Source: JBAYNW01 sp041678605
GTDB taxonomy: Bacteria > Cyanobacteriota > Vampirovibrionia > Gastranaerophilales > Gastranaerophilaceae
Direction of reading: 5' to 3'
Assembly: GCA_041678605.1 (NCBI GenBank)
Contig: JBAYNW010000006.1
Location: 1 to 64,000 of the forward strand
Length of the DNA: 64,000 nt
In this document: positions 9,092 to 18,278 of the stretch, piece after piece
Position numbering within the stretch: the first letter of the stretch is position 1
How the letters are laid out: the number at the start of each line of letters is the position of its first letter
The notes under the pieces: generated by a model
Databases searched by the model: none
The model's input: only the letters and a program-made list of their open reading frames with translations
What the model was told of the DNA's origin: nothing
Program-made: the position numbers and the translations under genes

Positions 9092-10138
9092 ATGAATCCA
9101 CAACCTAAAATGACTGTTATAACAGCGGCTTATAATTTATTAGAGGCAGGGCGGGAAGAAATGTTCAGGCAGTGTCTTGAGAGTGTTCACAATCAGACTT
9201 ACAAAAACATAGAACATATTATAATCTTAACCCCCTCTTCTGACGGCACAGAACAATTGGTTGATGAATACGCAGACAAGGGCTGGGTGTCCTGTCATAT
9301 TCAACCTAAAAGAGGCGTATGGCAGGCAATGGCAAAAGGGATTGAAGTTGCGGCGGGTGATTTTATTAATTTCATGAATTCCGATGATTATTTTTATGAT
9401 TTAGAAGCGGTAGAACAGATTGTAAATGCTCTGGTCAGGGAACAAGCCGACTATGCCTATTCAAATGCCAGAGTTTTAAGTGACGACGGAAGCGAATCCT
9501 GTTGGTATGATAACTATGACTTTGTTCCATTCGGTCAGGGATTATGCCATCAAACGATGTTTGTGAGTATGGAGGTGATGAGGGAGTTCGGCGGTTTTAG
9601 GATTGAGGACGGGAATTCTCCAGATAATTATATGATGCTTGAGCTTCAAATAAAAAACAAAAAACATGCTCACATAAATAAATCCTTAGTGACATTCAGA
9701 CAAGGCGGCTGGTCTTCTCAACTGAATTCTTTAAAAATCAAAGAAGGCTATCAAAATAATTTTTATAATCAGATAGGTAAAGATTTTGGCCTAACTTTTG
9801 AAGAATGTGGCGATATATGGTGTTTTAATGCAATTCAAAACAAAGATGAAAAATATTGCAGAAAATTGGCCGAAAAAATAAAAAATGGAGAATGGAAACG
9901 GACTTTTCTGGACAAATTAAACCAAAAAGTAACAGATGAAGCTGTCTATTACCATCTTTTATTCGGGTTTATTCCGTTTATAAAACAAAAACAAGACAGG
10001 GCCAAAGGCAGGACAAGATACTATTTATTTAATTTTATTCCAATTTGGAAAACTAAAATATCTAACAATGATACAAAAATAGAATATTGCCTTTTTCAAT
10101 TTATTCCTATATTAAAGATAAAAATAAAAAATAATTAA
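9092..10138 (+). CDS. Glycosyltransferase family 2 with LFGFIPI tail
   Basis: A 348-residue GT-A enzyme. It starts with MTVITAAYNLLEAGREEMFRQCLESV, has the FINFMNSDDYFYD metal-site region and the FGQGLCHQTMFV block. The C-terminal ~70 residues contain three spaced copies of LFxFIPIxK. The start at 9092 follows GAAGAGG, and earlier codons lie inside the GT8 gene. It is the last gene of the plus-strand glycan operon and converges on the next gene. Confidence 0.88.
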   Translation: MNPQPKMTVITAAYNLLEAGREEMFRQCLESVHNQTYKNIEHIIILTPSSDGTEQLVDEYADKGWVSCHIQPKRGVWQAMAKGIEVAAGDFINFMNSDDYFYDLEAVEQIVNALVREQADYAYSNARVLSDDGSESCWYDNYDFVPFGQGLCHQTMFVSMEVMREFGGFRIEDGNSPDNYMMLELQIKNKKHAHINKSLVTFRQGGWSSQLNSLKIKEGYQNNFYNQIGKDFGLTFEECGDIWCFNAIQNKDEKYCRKLAEKIKNGEWKRTFLDKLNQKVTDEAVYYHLLFGFIPFIKQKQDRAKGRTRYYLFNFIPIWKTKISNNDTKIEYCLFQFIPILKIKIKNN

Positions 10139-10145
10139 TTACTTT

Positions 10146-11189
10146 TTATAACTCAAAAATTTTTATTCCTAAAAGAGTTAAAGAAGCGTTTGAGCCGAAC
10201 TTAAATCTGATTATTTTTTTCAAATCAAATAACAGGAAAGGCCTGAAAAATTTTGTCCATAACCTTAGTTTCGATTTTTTCGGCGGTTCATTTATTGAAT
10301 GAATTATGTTTTTTCTTTCAACAAGCCATTTTTCATAACCGGCTTTTGTATAATCATAAGCATTTCGCTGAATTTCTTTTATATTTGAGAGATTAATTTG
10401 TTTAGGAAAATTAAAATTGCATAAAATTCCTGTTTTGCCGTTTTTTATGTATTCATTCATTGTCGGTTTATCGTTTGCTATAACAAGCTTGCCCATAGCC
10501 ATGGCTTCCAAAAAGCTCATGCCTATTCCTTCTGTGAGCCTTGGAGCAATATAAATCCCCTTAGATTTTATACATTTTTCCATTTCCTCTTTTGTATCAA
10601 ACCACTCGGAATAAGTAATTTTTAAACGTTTTTCATCTTCTTTTGCCGGTTGAGTGAACGTTTGTCCGGGATCAACGGTTTTGTGTATATGAATTTTAAA
10701 ATCCGAATTTCCGAGGATTTTTTTAACCGTATTTATGTCTATTTTATTCACTCTTTGCCAAAAGAAAACTTCATTTTCCGCTCCCGGCAAAAATTCCTCA
10801 GGCTTAATAAAATATTGGATATATATTGAATTAAAACCCCATTTTCTTAATTTTTTGTGTAAAGTAGATGAAAAACTTATAATTTTAACATTTTTGCAAG
10901 TATACCATTTTTTAAATTGCCATTTTTTAACATGATCATACATCGGGAAATAAATAACATTATTATTTGTAATTTTCTTAAAAAATTCCGGCCTTGGGAA
11001 CATTTGCCAAATAATCACGGCTTTATAGTCATTGTTAAAAGCTTCCCAATTAATTTCCTTGCCTGTTTCCCAGAATTCATCATAGAAAACCTCCACCTCA
11101 TAAAATTCCTTCAGGTAATTTACTAAAAAATCGCAAGAGCGGGTTTTTTTATGATAAGAGTGTGCTATAAAAACAATTTTATTTTTCAT
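10146..11189 (-). CDS. Glycosyltransferase family 4 (GT-B)
   Basis: A 347-residue protein whose GT1 domain has the signature PRLTEGIGMSFLEAMAMGKLVIANDKPTMNEYI (about residues 216-248). The N-terminal Rossmann-like half begins MKNKIVFIAHSYHKKTRSC. It ends LLGIKIFEL, a faint echo of the hydrophobic tail motif in the two preceding proteins. It is convergent with the glycan operon and divergent from the ABC exporter. Donor and acceptor are unknown. Confidence 0.85.
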   Translation of the reverse strand: MKNKIVFIAHSYHKKTRSCDFLVNYLKEFYEVEVFYDEFWETGKEINWEAFNNDYKAVIIWQMFPRPEFFKKITNNNVIYFPMYDHVKKWQFKKWYTCKNVKIISFSSTLHKKLRKWGFNSIYIQYFIKPEEFLPGAENEVFFWQRVNKIDINTVKKILGNSDFKIHIHKTVDPGQTFTQPAKEDEKRLKITYSEWFDTKEEMEKCIKSKGIYIAPRLTEGIGMSFLEAMAMGKLVIANDKPTMNEYIKNGKTGILCNFNFPKQINLSNIKEIQRNAYDYTKAGYEKWLVERKNIIHSINEPPKKSKLRLWTKFFRPFLLFDLKKIIRFKFGSNASLTLLGIKIFEL

Positions 11190-11247
11190 TCCACTAATTC
11201 CTTTAATATCCGTTGTTATAATTTTACTATAAATATTATTATTTAGC

Positions 11248-11256
11248 TGTTATAAT
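11248..11256 (+). promoter_or_regulatory. Extended -10 promoter of the ABC exporter gene
   Basis: TGTTATAAT is an extended -10 element (TG-N-TATAAT). Start would be near 11263, giving a ~37-base leader with AGGAG before the ATG at 11300. A similar TGTTATAAT sits about 40 bases upstream in the same divergent gap. No clear -35 box is visible. Confidence 0.5.
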
Positions 11257-11299
11257 TATTATTGAAATTGTCACTCAAATTTTAAAAAACAGGAGATAA

Positions 11300-13087
11300 A
11301 TGAAATTAGAATACACACAGGCGAATAGTGCATTTAACTACCGCTGGCTTTTAACAAGAATTTTCCCCTATATAAGGCCCTTTATGGGCAGAATTATTAT
11401 CGGTTTTTTAATTGCCATTCCCGTCGGCATGCTTGATGGGGTTGTTGCTTTTGCTCTAAAACCTTATATGGATTTAGTTATTGGACAGAGAAATTTTCTA
11501 TTGGCTGCGATAATCCCCTTCGCAGTTGTGTTTTTTGCTGCTATACAAGGTGTTTTGAGGTACCTGAACGACTATTTGACAGACTGGACAAGTCAAAAAA
11601 TTACCAATTCGGTAAAAATAGATTTATTTTCAAAACTGGTTTACATGGATCCGGGATTTTTTGACCAAAATTCTTCCGGAATAGTTTTGACAAGATATCT
11701 GGGCGACCCTGACAGTGCATCTCGGGGAATTGTTGAGAATATAAAAATCATTATGACAAGCGGGTTTGGAGCCTTGAGCCTTATTGCGGTAATGCTTTAC
11801 AGCTCCTGGAAGCTGGCACTCGTTGGCGTTATGGTATTGTGCATTGCGTTTGTTCCGGTGCTGTTAATCAGAAAAAAAATTAAATCCGTTTCCAATCAAG
11901 GTATGGTAATAGGCGGTAACATCACAACTAATTTCAATGAAACATACTCCGGAAACAGGGTTATGACAGCATATTGTCTTCAGGAAAGACAAAAAAGCAA
12001 TTTCAAAAACCAAATTCAAGAATCATTTAATCTCGCAATGTCTTTAACAAAACGTGCGGGTTGGATGTCGCCTTTAATGTATTTGATTGCATCAATCGGA
12101 ATTGCCATTGTGTTGGGGTTTGGGACAAAATTAATCCTTTCGGGACAAATGACGGCAGGTTCCTTTGCGTCTTTTGTAACCTCACTTCTGCTTTTGTACA
12201 AGCCTGTAAAAACGCTTGGCGGCACATTGACCGGAATTCAAAACATTTTTGTTTCAATGAGCCGTGTGTTTGAATTATTTGATTATGAATCTCAAATACA
12301 GGACAGAGAGGGTGCCGTAAATATGACAGGGCTTAAGGAAAGTATAAAATTTGAAAACGTGTATTTTGAATACGTAAAAAATCAGCCCGTGCTTAAAGGA
12401 ATAAATTTTGAAATAAAAAAGAATGAAACCATTGCTATTGTAGGAAATTCTGGCGGAGGAAAAACAACCATTGTAAATCTGCTTCCCCGTTTTTATGACG
12501 TAATTTCGGGAGCAATCAAATTTGACGGAATTGATATCCGTGATTTTAAAATAAGTTCTTTAAGGCAGAATATTGCAATGGTTTTTCAGGATAATTTTTT
12601 GTATTCCGGAACAATAAAGGAAAATATTTTGATGGGAAACCCTGAGGCGACGGAGGAAGAACTTGAAAGTGCCATCAAATCTGCTCATTTGCAGGAAATG
12701 ATTGCAGATTTGCCGGATGGAGTCGACAGTGAGCTTGGAGAACGCGGCATGACGCTTTCCGGCGGGCAAAGGCAAAGAATAGCTATTGCAAGGGCAATGA
12801 TTAAGAATACTCCTATTGTAATTTTGGATGAAGCAACCTCCGCTCTTGACAACAAGTCAGAAGCAATTGTTCAGATGGCTCTGGATAATTTGATTAAAAA
12901 TAAAACCGTTTTTGTAATCGCTCACAGATTATCGACTATCAAGAACGCAAACAGAATTGCGGTAGTAAACGAAGGTCAGCTGGTTGAACTTGGAACTCAC
13001 GAAGAATTAATGCAAATCAACGACGGCAAGTACAAAAATCTCTACGAAATGCAGTTTAGAAAACAAGATATCGCAGCAGTAGTTTGA
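11300..13087 (+). CDS. MsbA-like ABC exporter (fused permease and ATPase)
   Basis: A 595-residue half-transporter with about six N-terminal membrane helices (residues ~25-315) and a C-terminal ATPase. The ATPase has Walker A GNSGGGKTT (381-389), signature LSGGQRQRIAIARA near 484 and Walker B IVILDEATSALD. The architecture and closeness to MsbA suggest export or flipping of lipid-linked glycans or lipid A-like lipid. Its place next to the glycan genes supports that role. Substrate is inferred, not shown. AGGAG precedes the ATG. Confidence 0.88.
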   Translation: MKLEYTQANSAFNYRWLLTRIFPYIRPFMGRIIIGFLIAIPVGMLDGVVAFALKPYMDLVIGQRNFLLAAIIPFAVVFFAAIQGVLRYLNDYLTDWTSQKITNSVKIDLFSKLVYMDPGFFDQNSSGIVLTRYLGDPDSASRGIVENIKIIMTSGFGALSLIAVMLYSSWKLALVGVMVLCIAFVPVLLIRKKIKSVSNQGMVIGGNITTNFNETYSGNRVMTAYCLQERQKSNFKNQIQESFNLAMSLTKRAGWMSPLMYLIASIGIAIVLGFGTKLILSGQMTAGSFASFVTSLLLLYKPVKTLGGTLTGIQNIFVSMSRVFELFDYESQIQDREGAVNMTGLKESIKFENVYFEYVKNQPVLKGINFEIKKNETIAIVGNSGGGKTTIVNLLPRFYDVISGAIKFDGIDIRDFKISSLRQNIAMVFQDNFLYSGTIKENILMGNPEATEEELESAIKSAHLQEMIADLPDGVDSELGERGMTLSGGQRQRIAIARAMIKNTPIVILDEATSALDNKSEAIVQMALDNLIKNKTVFVIAHRLSTIKNANRIAVVNEGQLVELGTHEELMQINDGKYKNLYEMQFRKQDIAAVV

Positions 13088-13114
13088 AACAGCCCCATAA
13101 CCCCCGTACTATGA

Positions 13115-14296
13115 TTAGACCAGCCCTAAATCTTTATGTTTTTGGTAAATTTCTTCAACCAAAACATCTAATTTTTCAAAATCTTCTTGCCTTGGTTTGC
13201 CTTTAATTATCACCGGCGGAAGTTTTTCGCACCTTAAGGAAGAAAGTGCCTCCTCCAGTTTTCCCGTCAAACTGCCTCCCCAGCCGTAAGAACCGATGAA
13301 GGAAACAAACTTTACCTTTGGCCTTAAAATTCCCGCTAAATAAGCAGCGGTAACTGCCGCAGGGTGAGGCCCCGCCAAAACCATTGAAGAACCGAACACA
13401 ACCGTGCAGGCATCAACAAGCTCCATTGCAAGCTCTCCCAAATCTTCTTCCACAATGTTGAAAGGTTTTGCCACAATCCCCTTTTTACTAAGTTTTTCGC
13501 ACATGTAACCAACCATTTCCTTCGTGCTTTCGTACATGGAAACGTAAGGGATTATGACCTCATTTTTGCAATCGTCAGAAGTCCACTGCTCATAGGCATT
13601 TAAGATAAATTCGGGATTTTTGTAAATCGGGCCATGGCTTGTTAAAATCATGTCAATATCCATCATTTTAAGCATTTGGACATATTTTTTGCAAAAATTT
13701 CTAAATGGCATCATAATCTCTGAGTAATACCTTTTTGCGGCTTTTAAAATTTCAGGGGTTTGAGGGGCAAAAAGGTCTTCAAACGGCGAATGTGAACCCA
13801 AAAAATCGCATGTGAAGATGATTTTGTCCTCTTTTATATACGTGAACATAGTATCGGGCCAGTGAACCCAAGGAGTCCAGATGAATTTCAGGGTTTTGTC
13901 ACCCAAAGAAATTTCTTCACCGTCGGCCACCACTTGAAACTTTTCATCCTCAACGTGAAGCATTTCCTGTATAATTTCTTTGCATTTCGGGTTTGTCAGA
14001 ATTTTTGCTTCAGGGTATTTTTTAACCAATTTCGGCAAAGCACCTGTATGGTCTTGTTCCCCGTGGTTTGCAACTATATAATCAATCTTTTTAACCCCCG
14101 CCTTTTCCAATTTTTCTAAAAATTCATCCGTCTTTGGCGGGTACATGGTGTCAATAAGGGCATTATATTTGCTGCCCTTGATTAAATACGAATTGTAAGA
14201 CGTCCCTATGGGGAGCGGAATTAATTCGTCAAAAAGCCTTCTCTCACGGTGGTTCAGACCGCAGTAAAATATGTTATTTATAATTTCTTTCAACAT
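13115..14296 (-). CDS. fprA: Flavodiiron protein (A-type flavoprotein)
   Basis: A 393-residue enzyme with an N-terminal metallo-beta-lactamase-like diiron domain and a C-terminal flavodoxin domain. The diiron site is HGEQDH at 78-83, with further histidines in WVHWPDTM. The flavodoxin domain begins IIPYVSMYESTKEM and includes FIGSYGWGG. Flavodiiron proteins reduce oxygen or nitric oxide to harmless products, protecting anaerobes. The start at 14296 has GGGAGG upstream. The frame is open upstream to 14524, but that part is low-complexity intergenic DNA containing a repeat. No rubredoxin gene is adjacent. Confidence 0.92.
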   Translation of the reverse strand: MLKEIINNIFYCGLNHRERRLFDELIPLPIGTSYNSYLIKGSKYNALIDTMYPPKTDEFLEKLEKAGVKKIDYIVANHGEQDHTGALPKLVKKYPEAKILTNPKCKEIIQEMLHVEDEKFQVVADGEEISLGDKTLKFIWTPWVHWPDTMFTYIKEDKIIFTCDFLGSHSPFEDLFAPQTPEILKAAKRYYSEIMMPFRNFCKKYVQMLKMMDIDMILTSHGPIYKNPEFILNAYEQWTSDDCKNEVIIPYVSMYESTKEMVGYMCEKLSKKGIVAKPFNIVEEDLGELAMELVDACTVVFGSSMVLAGPHPAAVTAAYLAGILRPKVKFVSFIGSYGWGGSLTGKLEEALSSLRCEKLPPVIIKGKPRQEDFEKLDVLVEEIYQKHKDLGLV

Positions 14297-14406
14297 TATT
14301 GCCTCCCGTTTTTTAGTTTTTATTCTAACACAAAAGAGGTTATGAAATAACAGGGCAAGTGTATAAAAAATATTAAGCGAAAAAGGAGGATAGACGAAAA
14401 TAAGTA

Positions 14407-14571
14407 GGGGCCGTCCAAAAAGCCTCCTCTTAACAACTAACGTCGTGCCGGAACATGGGTTATCGGCTTCTCGTAGATTGTCCTGAATCCGGCATCCAAC
14501 AAGTGAGATCCCGAATATGGACACTCAAAATTTGGGCCGATAACTTAAGTTTCGGGATGACGAGGGGAGGC
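14407..14571. repeat. Terminal-inverted-repeat element M, copy A (decayed ends)
   Basis: The sequence shares its interior (AACTAACGTCGTGCCGGAAC.., CTCGTAGATTGTC.., GTGAGATCCCGAAT.., TTTCGGGATGACGAG) with 52292-52480 in the same orientation and 22932-23112 in reverse. The left end keeps a version of GTCTAAAAAGTCCCC, while the right outer repeat is missing. It is noncoding and lies between fprA and the EF-hand protein gene. Confidence 0.8.
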
Positions 14572-14594
14572 ACCTACCATATATCTTTAGTACT

Positions 14595-15884
14595 CTAAGA
14601 GTTGCTTTCTGAATACAGCTTCAAAGCGGCTTCTGCTTTTCTAATTTCTCCTTCGAGAACCTGACTGCGAGCTTTGTCTTTTGAATTCTTAGCTTGTTCA
14701 AGTTCAGATTTTAGAGTTTTTAATTCTTGTTCTGCTTGTTTGCGTTCGCCAGCTGAGCCTGCTTGAAGAGTTTTTATTTGATTTTCGATTTTAGCCACCG
14801 TTTCCTTTTTTGTATTTAGACTGCTTGAAAATAGATAAGTCTTAGAAAGCGGTTTTGGTCGTGGTCCTCTTTCTGCCTCTGCCTTCCGAAGCTCGGCTTC
14901 AGCAGCTACAAGCTGTTTGTTTAGTTTCAAAAGTTCATTATATTTAGTTTTTGTTAATGTACTTTGTGCTTCCGGTTTTGCTGCGGCCTTTACCGGTGTA
15001 GAAATAACTTTTAATTTCCCGTCTTTGTATTCATAAGATATTCCGGGAAGTTTTGATTTAATTATCACAGCTTCATCTGAATCTGCCTGTTTTTTGCCTG
15101 TTTTATGTGCAGGTTTGGCATCTGTTACATCTTCATCGGTGCTTATGCCGGTTATTTCTTCGGTTTTAGTTGTATCTTCCTTTTTATCCTTATCCGTTGT
15201 AGTGCTTGTTGTTTCTGTTGTGTCTGTTTGGGTATCGGTTGTTTTCGCAGACCTGTTGAACAATCTTCCTGCGGCATCCCACATAGAAGCTATGAGGTTT
15301 GGCATCATAAATGATGCACAGTTGTAATCGCCCGAAGTTCCCATTCCTGAAAGCATTGAAATTGCTCTGCCGAAATAGTCTGAGAAATTTGAATATTCTC
15401 TTGGGTTAATATTTGCTGTCGGTTGGCTATAATCCGGTGCTTCGGTTTGAAACAGAGGAAGCCCAGGGCAGCCCGGCATAAAATTATTTAAGTAACTTGA
15501 TGTTGTTGTATTGGCAGGTTTGTTTTGTATCTTCAAAGCTTTTGCCAAAGAGCCTAAGTTATATTCTTTATCTTTTTTCAATTGAAGTTTTCCGTCTTTT
15601 GAAACGTCAACATCAGGAAGAATTACTTCTTCCCCGTCTTTTGTGGTTGTTTTAACCTGTGCTACATTGGTATATTTTTGCTCCTTAAGGAAGTTTTTAA
15701 TTTCATCAGTCGTAAAATTCCCTTTGGCTTCAACACCGTCATGGTTTTCAATACGGCCATCGCCATCGCGGTCAAATATCGTAAGCTTTGACTCTTTTCC
15801 GTCCTTATCGGTTTTTACCAGAGCACAAGTGCTTGCTCCGGTAGAAGTCGTAGTTTTAATAACTTTAATTTCGTCATTCCCCAT
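14595..15884 (-). CDS. Hypothetical protein with an EF-hand-type loop
   Basis: A 429-residue protein of unknown function. Residues 38-49 form a textbook calcium-binding loop (D38, D40, D42, G43, I45, D49). A Thr/Asp/Lys-rich low-complexity region lies near 215-265, and the last ~110 residues are Lys/Glu/Ala-rich and probably coiled coil. No signal peptide is seen. The start follows GAGGA. Upstream is the bipartite element GTCAAT-N18-TTTATATA shared with two other genes in the window. A surface or scaffold role is possible but unsupported. Confidence 0.8.
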   Translation of the reverse strand: MGNDEIKVIKTTTSTGASTCALVKTDKDGKESKLTIFDRDGDGRIENHDGVEAKGNFTTDEIKNFLKEQKYTNVAQVKTTTKDGEEVILPDVDVSKDGKLQLKKDKEYNLGSLAKALKIQNKPANTTTSSYLNNFMPGCPGLPLFQTEAPDYSQPTANINPREYSNFSDYFGRAISMLSGMGTSGDYNCASFMMPNLIASMWDAAGRLFNRSAKTTDTQTDTTETTSTTTDKDKKEDTTKTEEITGISTDEDVTDAKPAHKTGKKQADSDEAVIIKSKLPGISYEYKDGKLKVISTPVKAAAKPEAQSTLTKTKYNELLKLNKQLVAAEAELRKAEAERGPRPKPLSKTYLFSSSLNTKKETVAKIENQIKTLQAGSAGERKQAEQELKTLKSELEQAKNSKDKARSQVLEGEIRKAEAALKLYSESNS

Positions 15885-15915
15885 TTGAAAAATCCTCGTT
15901 TTTATATCTCTTATA

Positions 15916-15947
15916 TATATAAAAACAATCTCAAATCCATGATTGAC
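15916..15947 (-). promoter_or_regulatory. Bipartite promoter-like element (GTCAAT-N18-TTTATATA)
   Basis: On the minus strand GTCAAT (15942-15947) lies exactly 18 bases before TTTATATA (15916-15923), upstream of the EF-hand protein gene. The same spacing occurs at 38396-38427 and 49647-49678. The larger block TTGTTTTTATATATA is also shared with 49.65 kb and 63.13 kb. Confidence 0.55.
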
Positions 15948-16020
15948 GCATGTTTGGGATGAGTTTTAACAAATGTGACTGAAGCCCAATCATATCAAGA
16001 AAAATATTGTTAAGTTTTTG

Positions 16021-17367
16021 TTACAATATTCCATATAAATCATATTCGTCGGAAGATTTTATCAAAATATTTTCGATATCGCCGGGGATTACGGGTTTTT
16101 TTGTGTCAATATAAACTACGCCGTCGATTTCTGCCGCATCTCTTTGTGAGCGTGCGACGACAAGTCCCTCGCTGTTAATATTTTCAATTATGCACGGAAG
16201 AGTTTTTCCGATAAACGTCGAGTTAATTTCCTTTGAAATCCCCTGCTGAAGTTCCATCAGGGCTTTAAATCTTTCTTTTTTAATTTTTTCGGGGACTTGC
16301 CCGTCCATATCGTAAGAAACTGTATTTTTTTCTTTTGAGTACTCAAAAACTCCCATTTTGTCAAATCGCATTTTTTCAACAAAATCGTAAAGATGCTTAA
16401 AGTGTTCGTCTTTTTCCCCCGGATAACCAACGATAAAAGCGGTTCTGATAGCGACATCAGGGATTTTGTCCCTTAATTTATTTATCAGAGTTTCATAATT
16501 AAACGCCGGCCTTCTCATGGCATTCAAAATATATTCATGCGAGTGCTGAAGCGGTATATCAACGTATTTTACAACCTTATCCAGAGTTGCAATTTTGTTT
16601 ATCAATTCATCACTGAGCATAGATGGATAAGCATACATAACCCTTATCCACGAAACGCCGTCAATCTCGTTCAGCTGTTGCAGGAGATTTGCCAGCATAG
16701 GTTTTCCGTAAAGGTCTATCCCGTAGCTGGTCGTGTCCTGAGCAACCAGAACAATTTCCGTAACGCCCCGTCCTGCAAGACATTTGGCTTCTTTTATTAT
16801 ATTTTCAGTCTTTCTTGAACGGTAAGCACCTCTGAGCTGCGGAATAATGCAGTAACCGCAGTGATAATTGCATCCGTCGGCGATTTTTATATATGAACTT
16901 GCCCCTAAGGTAATTTGCTGTCTTTCAACATTTTCGGGATAAACGTACTCCGGTTTTTTAGAAATGTTTGAAATATAGTCATTATTCAAAACGCAGGAAG
17001 TTGCTCCTTCGCTTCCGCTGTCCTTGATGCAGCCTTTTATTTTGTCCACAACCTCAACAATTTTATCAAAATCGGTTGTGCCGAGCATGGCAACGATTTC
17101 GGGAATTGCTTTTTTAAGTTCTTCCCTGTGCTTTTGCGGCAAACAGCCGGTTACAATAACCTTCTTACCCGCTTCAACAAGTTTTAAGATTGACCGGACA
17201 GATTCCTCTTCGGCGTCATGGATAAAAGAACACGTATTGACGATAACTATCTGGGCTTTATTTTCATCAAGGGTGATTTCATAACCCTTTTGGGTTAAAA
17301 GTCCGAGCATAAGCTCTGAATCTATTAAATTTTTTGAACAGCCATGGTTTACTAACGCTATTTTCAC
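16021..17367 (-). CDS. rimO: Ribosomal protein S12 methylthiotransferase RimO
   Basis: A 448-residue radical-SAM enzyme that methylthiolates an aspartate of ribosomal protein S12. The N-terminal MTTase domain carries cysteines 10, 46 and 75 for its cluster. The radical-SAM CxxxCxxC motif is C166-C170-C173 within ADGCNYHCGYCIIPQLRG, and a C-terminal TRAM domain follows. The early NHGCSKNLIDSE is typical of RimO rather than MiaB. A good AAAGGCGG site precedes the ATG. It appears monocistronic. Confidence 0.95.
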   Translation of the reverse strand: MKIALVNHGCSKNLIDSELMLGLLTQKGYEITLDENKAQIVIVNTCSFIHDAEEESVRSILKLVEAGKKVIVTGCLPQKHREELKKAIPEIVAMLGTTDFDKIVEVVDKIKGCIKDSGSEGATSCVLNNDYISNISKKPEYVYPENVERQQITLGASSYIKIADGCNYHCGYCIIPQLRGAYRSRKTENIIKEAKCLAGRGVTEIVLVAQDTTSYGIDLYGKPMLANLLQQLNEIDGVSWIRVMYAYPSMLSDELINKIATLDKVVKYVDIPLQHSHEYILNAMRRPAFNYETLINKLRDKIPDVAIRTAFIVGYPGEKDEHFKHLYDFVEKMRFDKMGVFEYSKEKNTVSYDMDGQVPEKIKKERFKALMELQQGISKEINSTFIGKTLPCIIENINSEGLVVARSQRDAAEIDGVVYIDTKKPVIPGDIENILIKSSDEYDLYGIL

Positions 17368-17445
17368 TTTAATCCGCCTTTTAGAGACTATTTTACTACA
17401 AGCAAAATAAAATTAATCCCTCTTGAGGCGAATAAAAAAACAAAA

Positions 17446-17799
17446 TTAATCCCCTGCCATTCTTTCCCAAATAGCTGAGGCTTCTTCTTTTATTTTATTG
17501 ACATATTTTTCAACATGTTTTTCAATATTTTTCTTTTGTATAAAAAATCCGAATCTTTTTTTAACACTGCCCATAATATAGTCTTTATAAGTAATTGTGG
17601 AAAGATTGCAAACTAATTTATTTCCCTTTTTTGAAATAAAATCAAAATTTAAACCGCTCTCATGCAGACTATTAATTTCAGGATGTGAAAAAATTTTTCC
17701 TGCGATTTCCTTGCCCCTTGGGCCTAATTTAGTTACATCGGCTTGCATATTACCGAAACTGATATTGGGATTGTTTGAATTATTGACCATTAAAAACAT
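17446..17799 (-). CDS. Small hypothetical protein, paralogue of the gene at 17861
   Basis: A 117-residue protein not assigned to any known family. Residues 10-15 read NPNISFG, like the NPSF motif near the N terminus of other lineage proteins here. It aligns along its length with the next gene: LGPRGKEIA, a GxxFxFxSKK segment and GSVKKRFGFFIQKKNIEKHVEKYVNKI. The start has AAGGAG six bases upstream. The adjacent, same-strand arrangement points to a tandem duplication. Confidence 0.75.
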   Translation of the reverse strand: MFLMVNNSNNPNISFGNMQADVTKLGPRGKEIAGKIFSHPEINSLHESGLNFDFISKKGNKLVCNLSTITYKDYIMGSVKKRFGFFIQKKNIEKHVEKYVNKIKEEASAIWERMAGD

Positions 17800-17860
17800 A
17801 ATAAACTCCTTTTACTTTTTTAGTTGTTCCACTTGCTTATTGAGCATTTCCCCCCAACGC

Positions 17861-18163
17861 TCATTTTTTTGCACTTTCCAAAATTTTATTGAGCTTTTTT
17901 AATACTTTATCAACGTAGTTATTGGCAATTTTTTCAATATTTTTATCCTTTATACAAAAACCGAAGTTTTTCTTAATAGTTCCAACTACGAAACAATCGT
18001 TTAAAATATCGCACAAAAGAATATTTGGTTTTTTTGAGTAAAAATTAAAACCTACACCAAGTTGATTGTAGCTTTTAATTTTATGGTTTAAAAGAACCCT
18101 TAGTGCGATTTCCTTTCCTTTTGGGCCTAAATTAGTTAAAGATGAAGTGTTAACAGTTAACAT
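17861..18163 (-). CDS. Small hypothetical protein, paralogue of the gene at 17446
   Basis: A 100-residue protein sharing LGPKGKEIALRV, GVGFNFYSKKPN and GTIKKNFGFCIKDKNIEKIANNYVDKV with its downstream neighbour, but lacking the SFG N terminus. A clear AAAGGAG precedes the ATG. It is not recognised as any known family. It is the upstream member of the pair and may be co-transcribed with it across 61 bases. Confidence 0.72.
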   Translation of the reverse strand: MLTVNTSSLTNLGPKGKEIALRVLLNHKIKSYNQLGVGFNFYSKKPNILLCDILNDCFVVGTIKKNFGFCIKDKNIEKIANNYVDKVLKKLNKILESAKK

Positions 18164-18278
18164 AAATGTACTCCTTTCGTTTTTAGTTTACATTGCTTTA
18201 AACCCCGTAAAAACTTTTTTTGCGGATAAATCCAAAAAAATTTACATTTTGTTATATAATAATTAAAAAAGGAGTTGG

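Noticed and set aside
14297..14524. In-frame N-terminal extension of the flavodiiron protein by 76 residues
   Set aside because: The extension runs through an M-element copy, and the conserved domain begins right after the ATG at 14296, which has GGGAGG upstream. The open frame is incidental.
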